NCBI GenBank assembly: GCA_003024785.1
Contig: PUQB01000572.1
Span: 98,534-162,533, forward strand
Length of the DNA: 64,000 nucleotides
Source: Selaginella tamariscina
Lineage: Eukaryota > Streptophyta > Lycopodiopsida > Selaginellales > Selaginellaceae
Direction of reading: 5' to 3'
Shown here: one piece after another, positions 46,423-56,710 of the stretch
How the letters are laid out: each line of letters starts with the position of its first letter
Position numbering within the stretch: the stretch's first letter is position 1
Translations under genes and position numbers: made by a program
The notes under the pieces: generated by a model
The model's input: the letters and a program-made list of their open reading frames with translations, nothing else
Told to the model about the DNA's origin: nothing
The model's database searches: none

Positions 46423-49070
46423 TCATTTCAATCTCCTCTCGCCACCTGTTTTAAGCCAAAAAGGTTGTTGTAATTCTGTACTTGTGACAGTAGGGCCTTC
46501 TAACTCTCGAACAACAGTCTCCCAATAGTCGACTACATGCTTATATAGTTCTGAGTAACTAATTGCCTTATTAAAATTCTTTAGCATTGATTTTTGAACC
46601 CATGCCACATATTTTTTGATGCCATCAATAATAAGTTCTTGTTCCTTGAACTTATAGGGTTTGGTTGTCCTTCTGGGAGAAGTGGCTTTCCATCCTCTTC
46701 ATTTTTGAAGAGCATTAAGCCCTCTTTTGGTAACCACTCCTGCTCTGATGGTTATAACTTGTATTGCATAATAGGTATATCATCTCTTATGGAGAAAAAG
46801 AATTATAGTGGCACAAGGTAACCAGTTAAAGAATCGCTCCCCTCTTTGATATACTCCTTGAGAAACTTTTTGAAGTCTAGCACCTACAAGCAAAGCACAA
46901 CTTTTTTTGGAGATGCAATTTTCAAAAAGATCCATCATATGTGGTAAGGTAAGTGCACTTGTCCTTTTTGTAAGTTGGAGACCTTGCTGAAGAACGCATC
47001 AATATCTTCATGAGTGTGACAACCATAAGGAAACTAAGCGTGATTGTCTCAAACACACCTTTGGCAACAAGCATTGATATGTATGCTAGTACATATCTAG
47101 AAAATAAAAGTAAGTATGAGCTTGAGAAACCCTTAACTAAAATGATTTACTTATTTTTGTTCTTGCTGCACAATTATCCATTTGTAAAAGCAAATGACAA
47201 GGAAGCTTATTTGATGTTGAGGACACATATACACTATGTGAGTTAGATCCCTCCACTGAACCAAAACTCTCATTTATTTTTTGTGCAGGTTGCTGACAAT
47301 GCCTCTCATATTCTCAAGTAGCCTCAAGTGCAGACGTGTTCATGAGAGCATTATGTAAAGGTTAATTAAAGGTGTTGTTTCTTCACTTTGAGATCACCTA
47401 TAAGACTTATTTGTGAGTGGGCTTCAAGGTTTCTGAAACACATAGCCAACGACCCAATAGTGAAATTGGAGTCGCTAGACCAATGTGGAAGTGAAAAATG
47501 TCCATATGATTCACAATCATGTCCATGTGTTAGCACACATGTCAATGAAATCGAAAGTTTCATAACATTTCCAATGCACTTTGGTGTTGCAATGAGCTTT
47601 GGAATGCTGGTCTTTGAATGATCCATCTTATCGTGAATCAAGCACAAGTATTCTGATGGGCATGACACAGAAAGCATGTGATGTGCATAATACTGAGACC
47701 GGCAAGTTTGTTATACAATCATGTGGGCCTCATCTTCTTTTGAATGGTAGTGATCTCCACTAAGGTTTTTGCACAAGCCTCTGTAGCCTTCAATGATGTA
47801 CAAGTGTCACACTTAAAAAAACTATAGTGTTTTGCAATCTCCACATCTTTAAAATGAGTATTCCATATGTTGTTGAAGGTACCAGTGCAGATTGTTTGGA
47901 GCCCCATCAAACTGAGGCACTTGTTCACATGTTCACACATCTTCAATTGAGTGTAGATTGAAGGCAAAACCTTGAGATTTTTCCTGACTCCTACATTTGT
48001 GGTACGGCATTTATGAGGCATCTTGTTTGCATTTGCTTCCACAAAAGCCTTGAGTATTTCTATGGTTACCATAATGTTAGAGCGGGTTTTGACTAGGCGA
48101 GTGTTCCCATGTACTGAAGTGCACGCTCCATCTAGCCACTCATCCCTCCAGCGGTAGAATGTGGTTTTTGGGATCCCATATATAGTGTACCAAGCTTTGA
48201 AGAAGATGGCCACCTTATTAAATACCATAGATGTATTCTAATAACCTTTGTCCAAGGCCATATACAAACTCATGCCTTTGCTTTTGGGTGAGCATATGAA
48301 AGGCATGTTTACATTAGGTAATTTCATTCTGGTCTACCATCTAATAACACTTCTTGCAGCAGTCAATCATGGAAATGCTAGCAACGCTTGTCGAAGATGT
48401 AGGATCCATCTTGACCTTCTTTCCAAAACTTGCAAGGGCAGATCTACAACCCATGAATCGCCTTTTTCTTAATGCAAGGAACCTCTTCAAATATGGGTTG
48501 TCCTTCCGGGTTGTTATTATTGAAATCTAACCCTAGATATGTTGAACCATCTCACCATCTTAATTCAGATGTTCACCACCTCATAAGGGATCCAGGATGC
48601 AATGTGGCATTAGGTGAAACCTTTGTCACAATTACACCCACAAAGTAGGCTCCTAGTTTCTTTTCTGATACGGCTTCCATTAGATTTATAACTGTGATGA
48701 TGCCCCTCCCAACCTCAATCTCATGAAGAAAGAGAATCACCTCATCCATCACAGCAGGCAAGCCATCATCTAGTGAACTCGTACTACTATTTGTTTGTGA
48801 CTTTGCATTCTCTGTATCAGCCTTGACTTCATCCACATTCTACAATACAGGAGAACCCTCTTCAAATTCCATTCTAGGAACCTCAACACGCTTGCAAATG
48901 GTGTTTACCCATACGTACACACAAGATCCTTGAGTAATATTGTGACATGATACATTGTCATCTCGAACTTTCACAGTTCCAGTGCCAACTATTTCGTTGT
49001 TCCGAAGAAGATATACTTTATCTCCAGTATTAAACATATTGTCCTGCACATAAATAATTGTGTCATTCAT
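46423..49070 (-). pseudogene. Transposase gene of DUF7869 type, decayed
   Basis: Pieces on the minus strand, in order: DKVYLLRNNEIVGTGTV (49000-48950, resembling the domain in plant Tnp1/En/Spm-like proteins); VTKVSPNATLHPGSLMRW (48573-48626); IPKTTFYRWRDEWLDG (a helix-turn-helix-like part, about 48130-48180); a zinc-binding-like FFKCDTCTSLK (about 47810); LIHDKMDHSKTSIPKL (about 47625); LLQMDNCAARTK (about 47160); then, after a 54-bp intron (47097-47150), VLAYISMLVAKGVFETITLS and HTHEDIDAFFSKVS (46978-47019). The D-N-x-K-N and GHTHEDIDAFFS signatures are those I associate with DUF7869 proteins. At least four stops or frameshifts, including a lost G before HTHEDID, make it inactive. The C-terminal end is shared with the remnant at 20019. 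Confidence 0.6.
47097..47150 (-). other. Intron in the transposase gene
   Basis: Reading on either side is joined by a GTAAAT...TTTTCTAG segment of 54 bp on the minus strand. Removing it links the QMDN and VLAYISM blocks in the order expected for the family. Confidence 0.45.
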
Positions 49071-49189
49071 GATATCTATTTATGTAATATGCAAAAAAAA
49101 ATCTGAATTGAGGGTGCTTAATATATATGTGTGTGCAATAATATATAATTATGTATAAATATAAATTATCATGCTTGATTAATACAAGT

Positions 49190-50080
49190 GGTGGCGGGAT
49201 TAATCCCGCCACCCCTTCCTACCTAATAGAATAGTGGGCGGGATTAATCTCGCCCATGACTCTCTCCAATGAGGATTAGTCGGCGGGATTAATCTAGCCA
49301 ATGCTTTCTCTGACGTGGAGGAGGTTGGCGGGATTAATCCTGCCAATACTTCCTTGCAACGGGGAAGAATCGGTAGGATTAATCCGCCCACAACTCTCTC
49401 CAATGGGGAAGAGGTGACAGGATTAATTCTGCCAATGTTCCTCACCTCTTAGAATTGGGGTGGGATTAATCATGCCCACCATTTAGGAGACAGAGAAGCA
49501 TTGGCAAGGTTAATTCACTTCTAAAAATGGTGGGCATGATTACATATTGGTTTGTTATGATGTGCCATTTGGTGAAACTACTTTAGGGGTTTGGATCCAT
49601 TAGGATTGCACTATAATCCGTTATGGATTTATCCCGTTCACATATCCTCACATATCCCATTCACAAATCCTCTTTTTTAACTAGCCAAGATTTCAGAGAG
49701 ATCTCGAAGGGGTGGCGGGATTAATCATGTCAATGCTTCCATGCCTCCTAAACTGGTCGGCGGGATAAATCTCGCCCACAATTCTTTAAAATAGGGAAGG
49801 GGTGGTGGGAGTAATCCCGCCACCCCTTCCCTATCTCCTAGAATGGTGGGCGGGATTAATCCCGCCCACAACTCTTTAAAACTAATTCCATCAACTCTTC
49901 ATCATTTCAGTAAGTTGTCGGCGGGATTAACCCTACCACCCTTTCTAAGAAGCGGAGAAGCATTGGTCGGATTAATCCCGCCACCCCTTTCTCATTTCAG
50001 AGAGTTGTGGGCGGGATTAATCGCGCCACTTTTTAAAAGGCAGAAAAGGAATGGCTGGATTAATTCCGCCACCCCATCGA
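49190..50080. repeat. Palindromic box array 1, period about 45 bp
   Basis: Sixteen boxes built on GGCGGGATTAATCCCGCC, centred near 49201, 49246, 49291, 49336, 49381, 49425, 49468, 49513, 49723, 49768, 49813, 49858, 49929, 49974, 50019 and 50062. Spacing is 43-45 bp except at 49513-49723 (an unrelated insert) and 49858-49929. The first box (49190-49213) is a perfect 24-bp palindrome; the others have one to four changes. Spacers are variable, often with ccttcc/ggggaag or actctttaaa phrases. Confidence 0.92.
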
Positions 50081-50191
50081 AAACTCTTTAAGATGTCGGG
50101 TAACCGAGAATTTTAAGTAAAAAGAATGTGTAAACGGGATAAATCCCTAACGGATTATAATGTAATCTTAATGGATTTCTAAACCTTTAAA
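49572..50191. repeat. Inverted pair enclosing half of array 1
   Basis: The segment at about 49572-49640 (ggatccattaggattgcact, then ataatccgttatggatttat) is mirrored at about 50125-50191 (ataaatccctaacggattat, then aatgtaatcttaatgg). Arms of about 60 bp enclose eight of the palindromic boxes. This may be a small TIR element that carries the boxes. Confidence 0.7.
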
Positions 50192-51517
50192 TTTTAATTT
50201 TAAGAAAGAATGTAAGAGAGTAAATCTTTATAAGTATTTTTAAATTTGTTTATAATACTTACTTATAAATAGCACTGAGAGCGCTGTGCTTTCCTATAAA
50301 TAATAGTACCCAATTTAATATCGCTCATGAAGTGATCATTATCAAGGAAAGAAAAGATTTAAAAGAGAAAATTACAGAAATGAAAAAACTCTTGCTAAAG
50401 AAAGAACCAAATCTGAATTTGAGTAGAAAAGTAAAAGCATTTTTAAAATTACATGTCAGACTAACAATACTTTATGTCAGAATTCAAATTTTTGAAAAAA
50501 AAATAAATTTAAGATGAGTTGACACAAATAATCGACTCTTTGACATATATACTCTTTAATTCTAATGATTTTTATAAATTGCATTTAATGTATTTAACAT
50601 TAGTAAGTGATTCAAGCTATGAAATTTTAATAATTATTCTACATTCTTAATATTTAGTATATATTATTAAGTATATATTATAAATTATATACTTATACAA
50701 TAAATAAAATGATATATCATTATGTATCATTTAAAATATATTCATAGTGTGTATATTAATATTATTTTCTTAATTATTCGAGTGATTAATCTACATTTCT
50801 TTATATTAATGGGATATTCTTTATTATTTTTTATTATTCCAAAAATATTTCAATATTAAACGTGATTATCATAATTAAATTAGTATATATTCTTGATTAT
50901 TTGAGTAATTATTTTACATTTGTTTATATTAATGGGATTTTCTCAATTATTTTCTTATTATTTCAAGAATATTCCAATGTTAAACCTTATTATTAATATT
51001 AAATTAATATATATTATTAAAACTATATATGACTATATATTAGATAAAATGATATATTATTATGTATAATTTAAAATATGTTCATAGTGTGTATATTAAT
51101 ATTATTTTCACTTTAATTCAATGTTTCTTTTGCACACATATATAAACACAATAAAAATTTATATATACACGTGTACATGCATTATAAGCACTTACAGAGA
51201 CACATATGCACATACATACACAAGCTGATGAATGGATCACAATATAAATAAATATTCAGGGGTCTAGCATCTAGCTTTATATTTACAATTTAGGGTTTAA
51301 ATCCCAAATTAAACATTTATAGTTACACACACTCTACATTGGGGATTACATATACATACACAAAAATATTTATAAACTTTTATATGCACACAACACACCC
51401 CTTAAAAGCATTCCACAATATGCATTAAAAGCACTTATACAAACACATATACACACACTGATGAGTTAATTACGATACAAATAATTAAATATTTAGGGGT
51501 CTAGCATCAAGCTTTGT

Positions 51518-51547
51518 GTTTAGGGTTTAGGGTTTAAACCCTAAACC
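51518..51547. repeat. Head-to-head telomere-like motif
   Basis: Two TTTAGGG units run into their inverse around a central TTTAAA (51533-51538). Flanked by AT-rich repeats. Confidence 0.75.
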
Positions 51548-52789
51548 AAGCATTTATTGTTACACACACTCTACACTAGGACTTACATATACACACACAA
51601 AACATCCATATATTTATGTTTAGTGTTTATAATAAATTTATATTAAATAATTAGAAAAATGTGCATGGATTTAATTTATATTAGTATAAAGATTTTATAC
51701 TAATATATATATTATGTGCTATGATTGCTTTCAAATGTGTTTTAATATCATTATGTCATTTTAAGTTAAAATTGAGTAAAATTCAAATATATACATACAA
51801 TTTTAAAGTATGAGCAAATTAAATTTGCATTTTTTAAAATAAAGTTTTTAAAATAATTGATAAATCAGTAAAATGATTTATGATTTTATATTTATTTACT
51901 TGACTATCAACAATTCTTTATACGTGTTTTCTTGTGTATTTTATACACAGATATTAAAATTTAATAATAAAATACTTGCATTGGGTTTAAATCCTAAACC
52001 AAACTAGGGAGATATGTTGCTTCTTTATCGAAAACATCATGTTAAAAGCATGTATGTTCCATATGTACTCAGTCTATGTGTATGTAACACATTGAATTCA
52101 CACATGTAATATGTATGTATGTCTATGTGTATTCATGTGTGACACTGTATGCATATACTAATGTATGCAATGTGTGCGAAATTAATTTTTAACACTCTCT
52201 CTTTCTCTCATACATGCACACCATGCACGATCCATAATATGTACTGACGTGATAATATTATGTATTATGTACATATGTTTATATGTATATTATATGTGTA
52301 TGTATATATTATGCACGTGAAAATTTAACACTCTCATAGACACACATATGTTAAACCCCTGCATATTTATATTTTTGGGGTGTATTTGATACACCCACCA
52401 CCCACACATGCACATAAATTTAAGATTATGATAATAATAGAAAGAATATTCGTTTAAGGTTAATATATATTTTATTTCTTTTAGGGTTTAGGTATATTCT
52501 TAGAAAAATATTCATTTAAGGTTAATATATATTTTATTCCTTTTAGGGTTAGGTATATTCTTAAGAAGAATATTCATTTAGGGTTTAATATATATTTTAT
52601 TTCCTTATATTCGTAGGGTTTAAAGGCGGTGGAGAAGAAAGGCAACGAAGGAGATAGATGCGGTGGCGGTGGAATGTGAGAGCAGCACTGCAATAGATCA
52701 ATAAATCTCTTTCTCTCATAAGAGATGGTGCAATAGGGTTTGAGGGCACATTCACATAGGTGAAATCTCTTTCTCTCACACACACACTC

Positions 52790-53182
52790 CTATATATACA
52801 TATATATATATATTTCTATGTGTGATTGATAATTTATTTATTTATCTGTATTTACATATACATTTATATGTGTGTGTATTTATATAATAAAATTTATTTA
52901 TTTATCTCTCGCACACACCACACACTCCTGTATATACATACACATATACATATACATATAGATACACACACACACATGTGTGTGTGTGTGTATTTGTATA
53001 ATTTTATTTATTAATCTACCTTTGGCACACACACGCACACTCCTGTATATATATATACATATTTAATATATATATATATGTGTGTATCTGTATAATTTTA
53101 TTGATTTATCTATCTCTGAGACACACACGCACACTCCTGTATATACATATATACATACATACATACATATATATATACATAT

Positions 53183-53267
<85 letters not shown>

Positions 53268-53570
53268 TGTGAATAATTTTATTGATTTATCTATCTCTGG
53301 CACACACACACACTCATGTATATACATTATATATACATAATACATATATATATGTGTGTGTGTATCTGTATAATTTAATTTATTTAGCAACACATGCACA
53401 CACATGATATATATATATACATATATACATATATATGAGTTTGTATCTGTATAATTTAATTTTTTTATCTATCTCTCGCACACTCCTGTATATACATATA
53501 CATATATATGTGTGTGTGCATTTGTATAATCTCGCACATTCCTATATAACATATACATATATATATGTGT
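52790..53570. repeat. Compound microsatellite block
   Basis: Repeated cassette of cacactcctgtatatacatata, split here as cacactcctg and tatatacatata, with TA, TACA and TG tracts and the phrase gtataattttatt(g/t)att. It occurs at least six times with a period of about 110-170 bp. The longest tracts are TA at 53200-53226 and TG at 53227-53262. Confidence 0.85.
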
Positions 53571-53587
53571 GTGCATTTGCCTAGTGC

Positions 53588-54075
53588 GTAGGATTAACCA
53601 AAGGGCGGTAAGATTAATCTCGTCACCCATGACTAAAGGGTGGTAGGATTAATCCCGCCCCACACTCTTTGAGACATAAACAGTGGTAAGCGGGATTAAT
53701 CATGCCCCACATTTTTTGAGACATAAAGGGTGAGGGGATTAATACCACCGACCATTTGAGGAGGCGTAGAGGTGGTGGGAGGATTAATCCCACTCACAAG
53801 ACATGGAAGGGTGGCGGGATTCCCGCCACCCTTTATGTCTTAAAGAATGTAGGCGGGATTAATCCCGTCCACCACCCTTATCATATAAGAGAGTTGTGGT
53901 GGGATTAATCTTGCCACTAGGCATGAAAGGGTCAGTGGGATTAATCTCACCACCCTTTATGTCTCAAAGAATGTGGGTGGGATTAATCTCGCCACCATCA
54001 TTTATGTCATAAAGAGTGTGGGGCGGGATTAATTCCGCCCACCAGGCATGGAAGGGGTGATGGGATTAATCCTAC
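53588..54075. repeat. Palindromic box array 2
   Basis: Thirteen boxes related to GGCGGGATTAATCCCGCC, centred near 53596, 53616, 53651, 53698, 53741, 53786, 53820, 53861, 53907, 53943, 53985, 54031 and 54068. Spacing is 35-47 bp, less regular than array 1. The 53820 box has lost the central TAA-type bases (GGCGGGATTCCCGCC). Spacers often read ctttatgtct(c/t)aaagaatgt. Confidence 0.9.
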
Positions 54076-54491
54076 ACCATCTATGTGAATGTACATGTAT
54101 ATTAGTATATATAAGTTCTTTATCTCCTTTGATTTAGTTCTATAATCTTATCATAATATTTTGAGTAAAAGCCAGTAAACCATATAAAACTATTCAAAGC
54201 TCATATTTGTGGTGGTTCTAAAACCAAATGATACCAGTTTTTTGCACTATCACAAACGTGAGCTTTGAACACTTAATCATGTCCACTTCTCTCTGAGACA
54301 AAGAAGGGTGTATGTGAATTAACAGTGTATTAATATATATAAGCACATGTTTGTCTGTATATTATAATTTCTTGCAATTTAAATAGTCTGACACTTCAGA
54401 GAAAAATACGTATAAACTTTGTAAAGTTTTAATAGTGTATTTGTATATTCAGGTTTATACAAGTGTGCGTGTGTTTTTATATGAATTGTAT
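54076..54491. other. No gene seen
   Basis: AT-rich spacer between array 2 and the ORF pair below. No repeat boundary or open frame recognised. Confidence 0.4.
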
Positions 54492-54921
54492 TCATAGTGT
54501 ATTATTGTGTAGAAAGAAGACGGATTGATTAAACAAGGAATCATTTTTGTATTCAGATGTGGAATTGAGGTGACATTGAAAACAAAGAGGAGATGAGATG
54601 GGCAGGGGGATTTTGGAATTAACTTGGCCATAATTCAAAATAAACGGAAAGTGCATTGGATCAACTATGGTTGCTGTCAAACTAACCTTTGTCACATCAC
54701 GTGGATAAGCAAAACAATAAAAAATAGATTTACTAATTAAGCACCCAAGGGCAGGTTGCAAACCCAGATTGAACGATGCTCGAAATATATACCTTGTTCC
54801 ATCCAATGTCACGTTCTCGGATCCAGAGGAGATACAACAAGAACCCGGGTAGTTCTGTCGACTTGTGGATAATGACGTTCATGTGTTCATTAATGATATT
54901 GACCATGGAGTTCTTCTTCAA
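54492..54921 (-). pseudogene. Two overlapping minus-strand frames, probably one broken gene
   Basis: Frame 54733-54921 (starting MKKNSMVNIINEHMNVIIHK) and frame 54492-54812 (DGTRYIFRASFNLGLQPALG and FAYPRDVTKVSLTATIVDPM) overlap and appear to be one reading interrupted by a 1-2 nt shift near 54795. The protein is hydrophobic-aromatic without repeats. I recognise no family. It lies just upstream of gene X copy 2, in the opposite orientation. Confidence 0.35.
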
Positions 54922-55129
54922 CTAAACAAAAGCCCATCTATAAAGGGGATCAGATTAGATGTCTACTTCGAGGGTCTTAATACTCATTGAGTAGGTGTAT
55001 TCATAGCAGATATTGCTTCTCAATACAAAACATTTACAAGTGAAGCAATCGTCCCTCTTCTTATTGAAGAAGAACATAGGGACATCATTAGGAGATTGAG
55101 AGGGTGGTTCGGTCTAGGTTCTTTACAAA

Positions 55130-56192
55130 TCACGTTCAATTTGCTTAGGAATTTTTGAAAGCTGGAAGAGTGTGCCAAGAACATTAAAACAGCTATAGTT
55201 GGCTCTCACACATGTTGATTCAAACTGTAGAAGAAAATCATCTGTCATTTTGTCAGCTGTACCTGTGGCATCCATGTTGCAATAAGCCACAAGGAAATGA
55301 TGTTGGATGATAGGATTTATGAGTGTAGGGTTAAGTATTGCAGCGTTAACCCCAACTTTAATTATAGGCAACTCAACCAGGAATTTGTAGCTGAGCTGAT
55401 GGAGAAGATGAAGGATGATAATTCTTACACTGTTCCACATAATGCTGTTTTGTGCCTATACTATGAAAGAAAGAAGGCACTGAGATAGTGTGGTAATAAC
55501 CCGAACAAATAATGAAGATCCAAATGGAGAATAAAAATCAATCAGGTATTACATTATTAGCGGCCAACACATGATAATGGCAACTCAACGACTTCTTGAT
55601 GAACACAATAAAGGAACGATGGCAATAAAATTTTTCGAGCATACCTGTGAGAAGCTGACAAAAACATCGGCGTTTTTAGCTAAGTTAAATCTCACAACCG
55701 AGCAATACCATAAGTTATCGGCAGAATGGGATGCTGTGAACACCAACCATTATAACAAAAAAATATGGGAGAAGTTCAAAACACACGTGATCCATGTGGG
55801 AAAATCTTAGGCGACCATAAAAAGTTACTGCATGGAGAGAAACAAAGTGCAGAATACCGGGTAAGTAAATTGTCTTGGCAGGATTTATCTCGTCAGTATA
55901 TTAATCTGTTTCTTTTTAAATCTTCAAAGAGCTGAAGAAATTGCAACAGTTGATTTTGCCCATGTGGGCGAGAATGAAACATCCTTTCTGATGATATTGA
56001 TTTCTTGTCCCTAGGACAAGGTCTTTGCCAAATGGGTGGGGATTATGGAATCGTTCATAAAAGGAACACTGAGGAAGAAGCAGATAAGTGAAGGGGAGCC
56101 CTCAGAGAGTCTATGAAGAAACCTAGTAAAATGGCAAAGGCTAAGTCTATTCAATCTACGAAGGATGTAGACAACGACTTCAAGCTCACATG
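55130..56192 (+). pseudogene. Gene X copy 2: ParB/sulfiredoxin-like domain protein, interrupted by chromovirus copy 2
   Basis: Clear homologue of 29800-30765 in the opposite orientation. It reads ECRVKYCSVNPNFNYRQLNQ, FVAELMEKMKDD, HNAVLCLYYERKKA, then (after a frameshift) YYIISGQHMIMATQ, which keeps the GQH motif that copy 1 has as SQH. Next come LLDEHNKGTMAIKF and LAKLNLTTEQYHKLSAEWDA. The 67-bp intron starts GTAAGT at 55861; its acceptor is altered (TTCAAAG versus TTCAG in copy 1). The reading is cut at 56192 by the chromovirus LTR, at the point equivalent to 29850 of copy 1. Function unknown. Confidence 0.55.
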
Positions 56193-56612
56193 TGTCACAA
56201 CCCGATACAGGATGTAGGATTCTGGATACAGGATATAGGCTACGATTATAGGATATGCTTATAAGATATGCTACAGAATATGCCTAGAGGATAAGGGTCA
56301 CTATTTTTAGCTCATGACTAGATTAAACTCATGACCAGATTAGCTTGGAGTTGTGAGCATAAAGCTCCGACCTAATTGTGTACAATTAGTTACTATCAAC
56401 ACCAGTCTTTACGATCAATCTTATCTTGTCTTGTTCTTGTCTTGTCTTGCTCCTTGCCTCCTGCTCTAAGACTTGTCTTGTTCCTGGTTCCTAGTTCCTG
56501 TCCTGTTCCAATCCCTATCCTGCTCCCCGTCCTGCCCTTGTCCTGCTTCTAAGTCAAACTTCCTTGTTCTCAAAATCTTGCTCACTTCCTTGTTCCTGGT
56601 CGTGGCTTGACA
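56193..56612 (+). repeat. 5' LTR of chromovirus copy 2 (420 bp)
   Basis: Runs from TGTCACAACC to GGCTTGACA. It carries the TATA-like ATAAAG at 56359-56364 and AGTTACTATCAA at 56388-56399. The 13-bp array is contracted to about five units. A local duplication of actcatgaccagatta near 56310-56340 is specific to this copy. Confidence 0.87.
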
Positions 56613-56614
56613 GT

Positions 56615-56626
56615 TTGATAGTAACT
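56615..56626 (+). promoter_or_regulatory. Putative self-primer binding site, copy 2
   Basis: TTGATAGTAACT begins two bases after the LTR end and is the exact reverse complement of 56388-56399 within the preceding LTR. Identical to copy 1. Confidence 0.65.
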
Positions 56627-56710
56627 CCTTTCATAACTTTCTGATTTCCAGCTACCTTTTTTCCCTTGATTCTTCTCCTTCGTTTTCCTCCTTTTTTTCT
56701 TTCATAGATC

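Larger units (their letters stand above)
45438..49070 (-). mobile_element. TIR-family DNA transposon with transposase gene, right end not found
   Basis: The left end, TGCAAGTTGTAACTAAAATG then GGCATGTCTATAGTCC, matches the termini at 19325 and 26937. From 45438 to 46820 the sequence is the inverted equivalent of 20000-21402 of the smaller element, which proves common origin. The transposase gene runs leftward from 49070. I could not find the matching right terminus up to 54000. Confidence 0.65.
50192..53580. other. AT-rich region between the two palindrome arrays
   Basis: No credible gene. It is made of diverged local duplications: an approximately 340-bp period (50702-50770 matches 51043-51110), a 240-bp period (51195-51365 matches 51437-51600), a three-copy unit of about 60 bp at 52440-52612 (ggttaatatatattttatt), and a double aaatctctttctctca at 52703 and 52766. 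TTTAGGG motifs recur. Long TA, TG and CA microsatellites fill 52790-53570. Confidence 0.6.

Noticed and set aside
49190..50080. CRISPR-like array (regular spacing, palindromic repeat)
   Set aside because: Spacers are similar to one another, the repeat is degenerate, and the surroundings are plant nuclear DNA with no cas genes.
50332..50517. Lysine-rich 61-codon plus-strand frame
   Set aside because: Low-complexity product of AT-rich DNA with no family signal.
52613..52745. GC-richer island with ggcggtgg phrases as a small gene
   Set aside because: No frame is open on a meaningful scale; part of a local duplication.
53080..53405. Open frames rich in T-H, Y-I and C-V repeats
   Set aside because: Translations of TA/TG/CA microsatellites on both strands.
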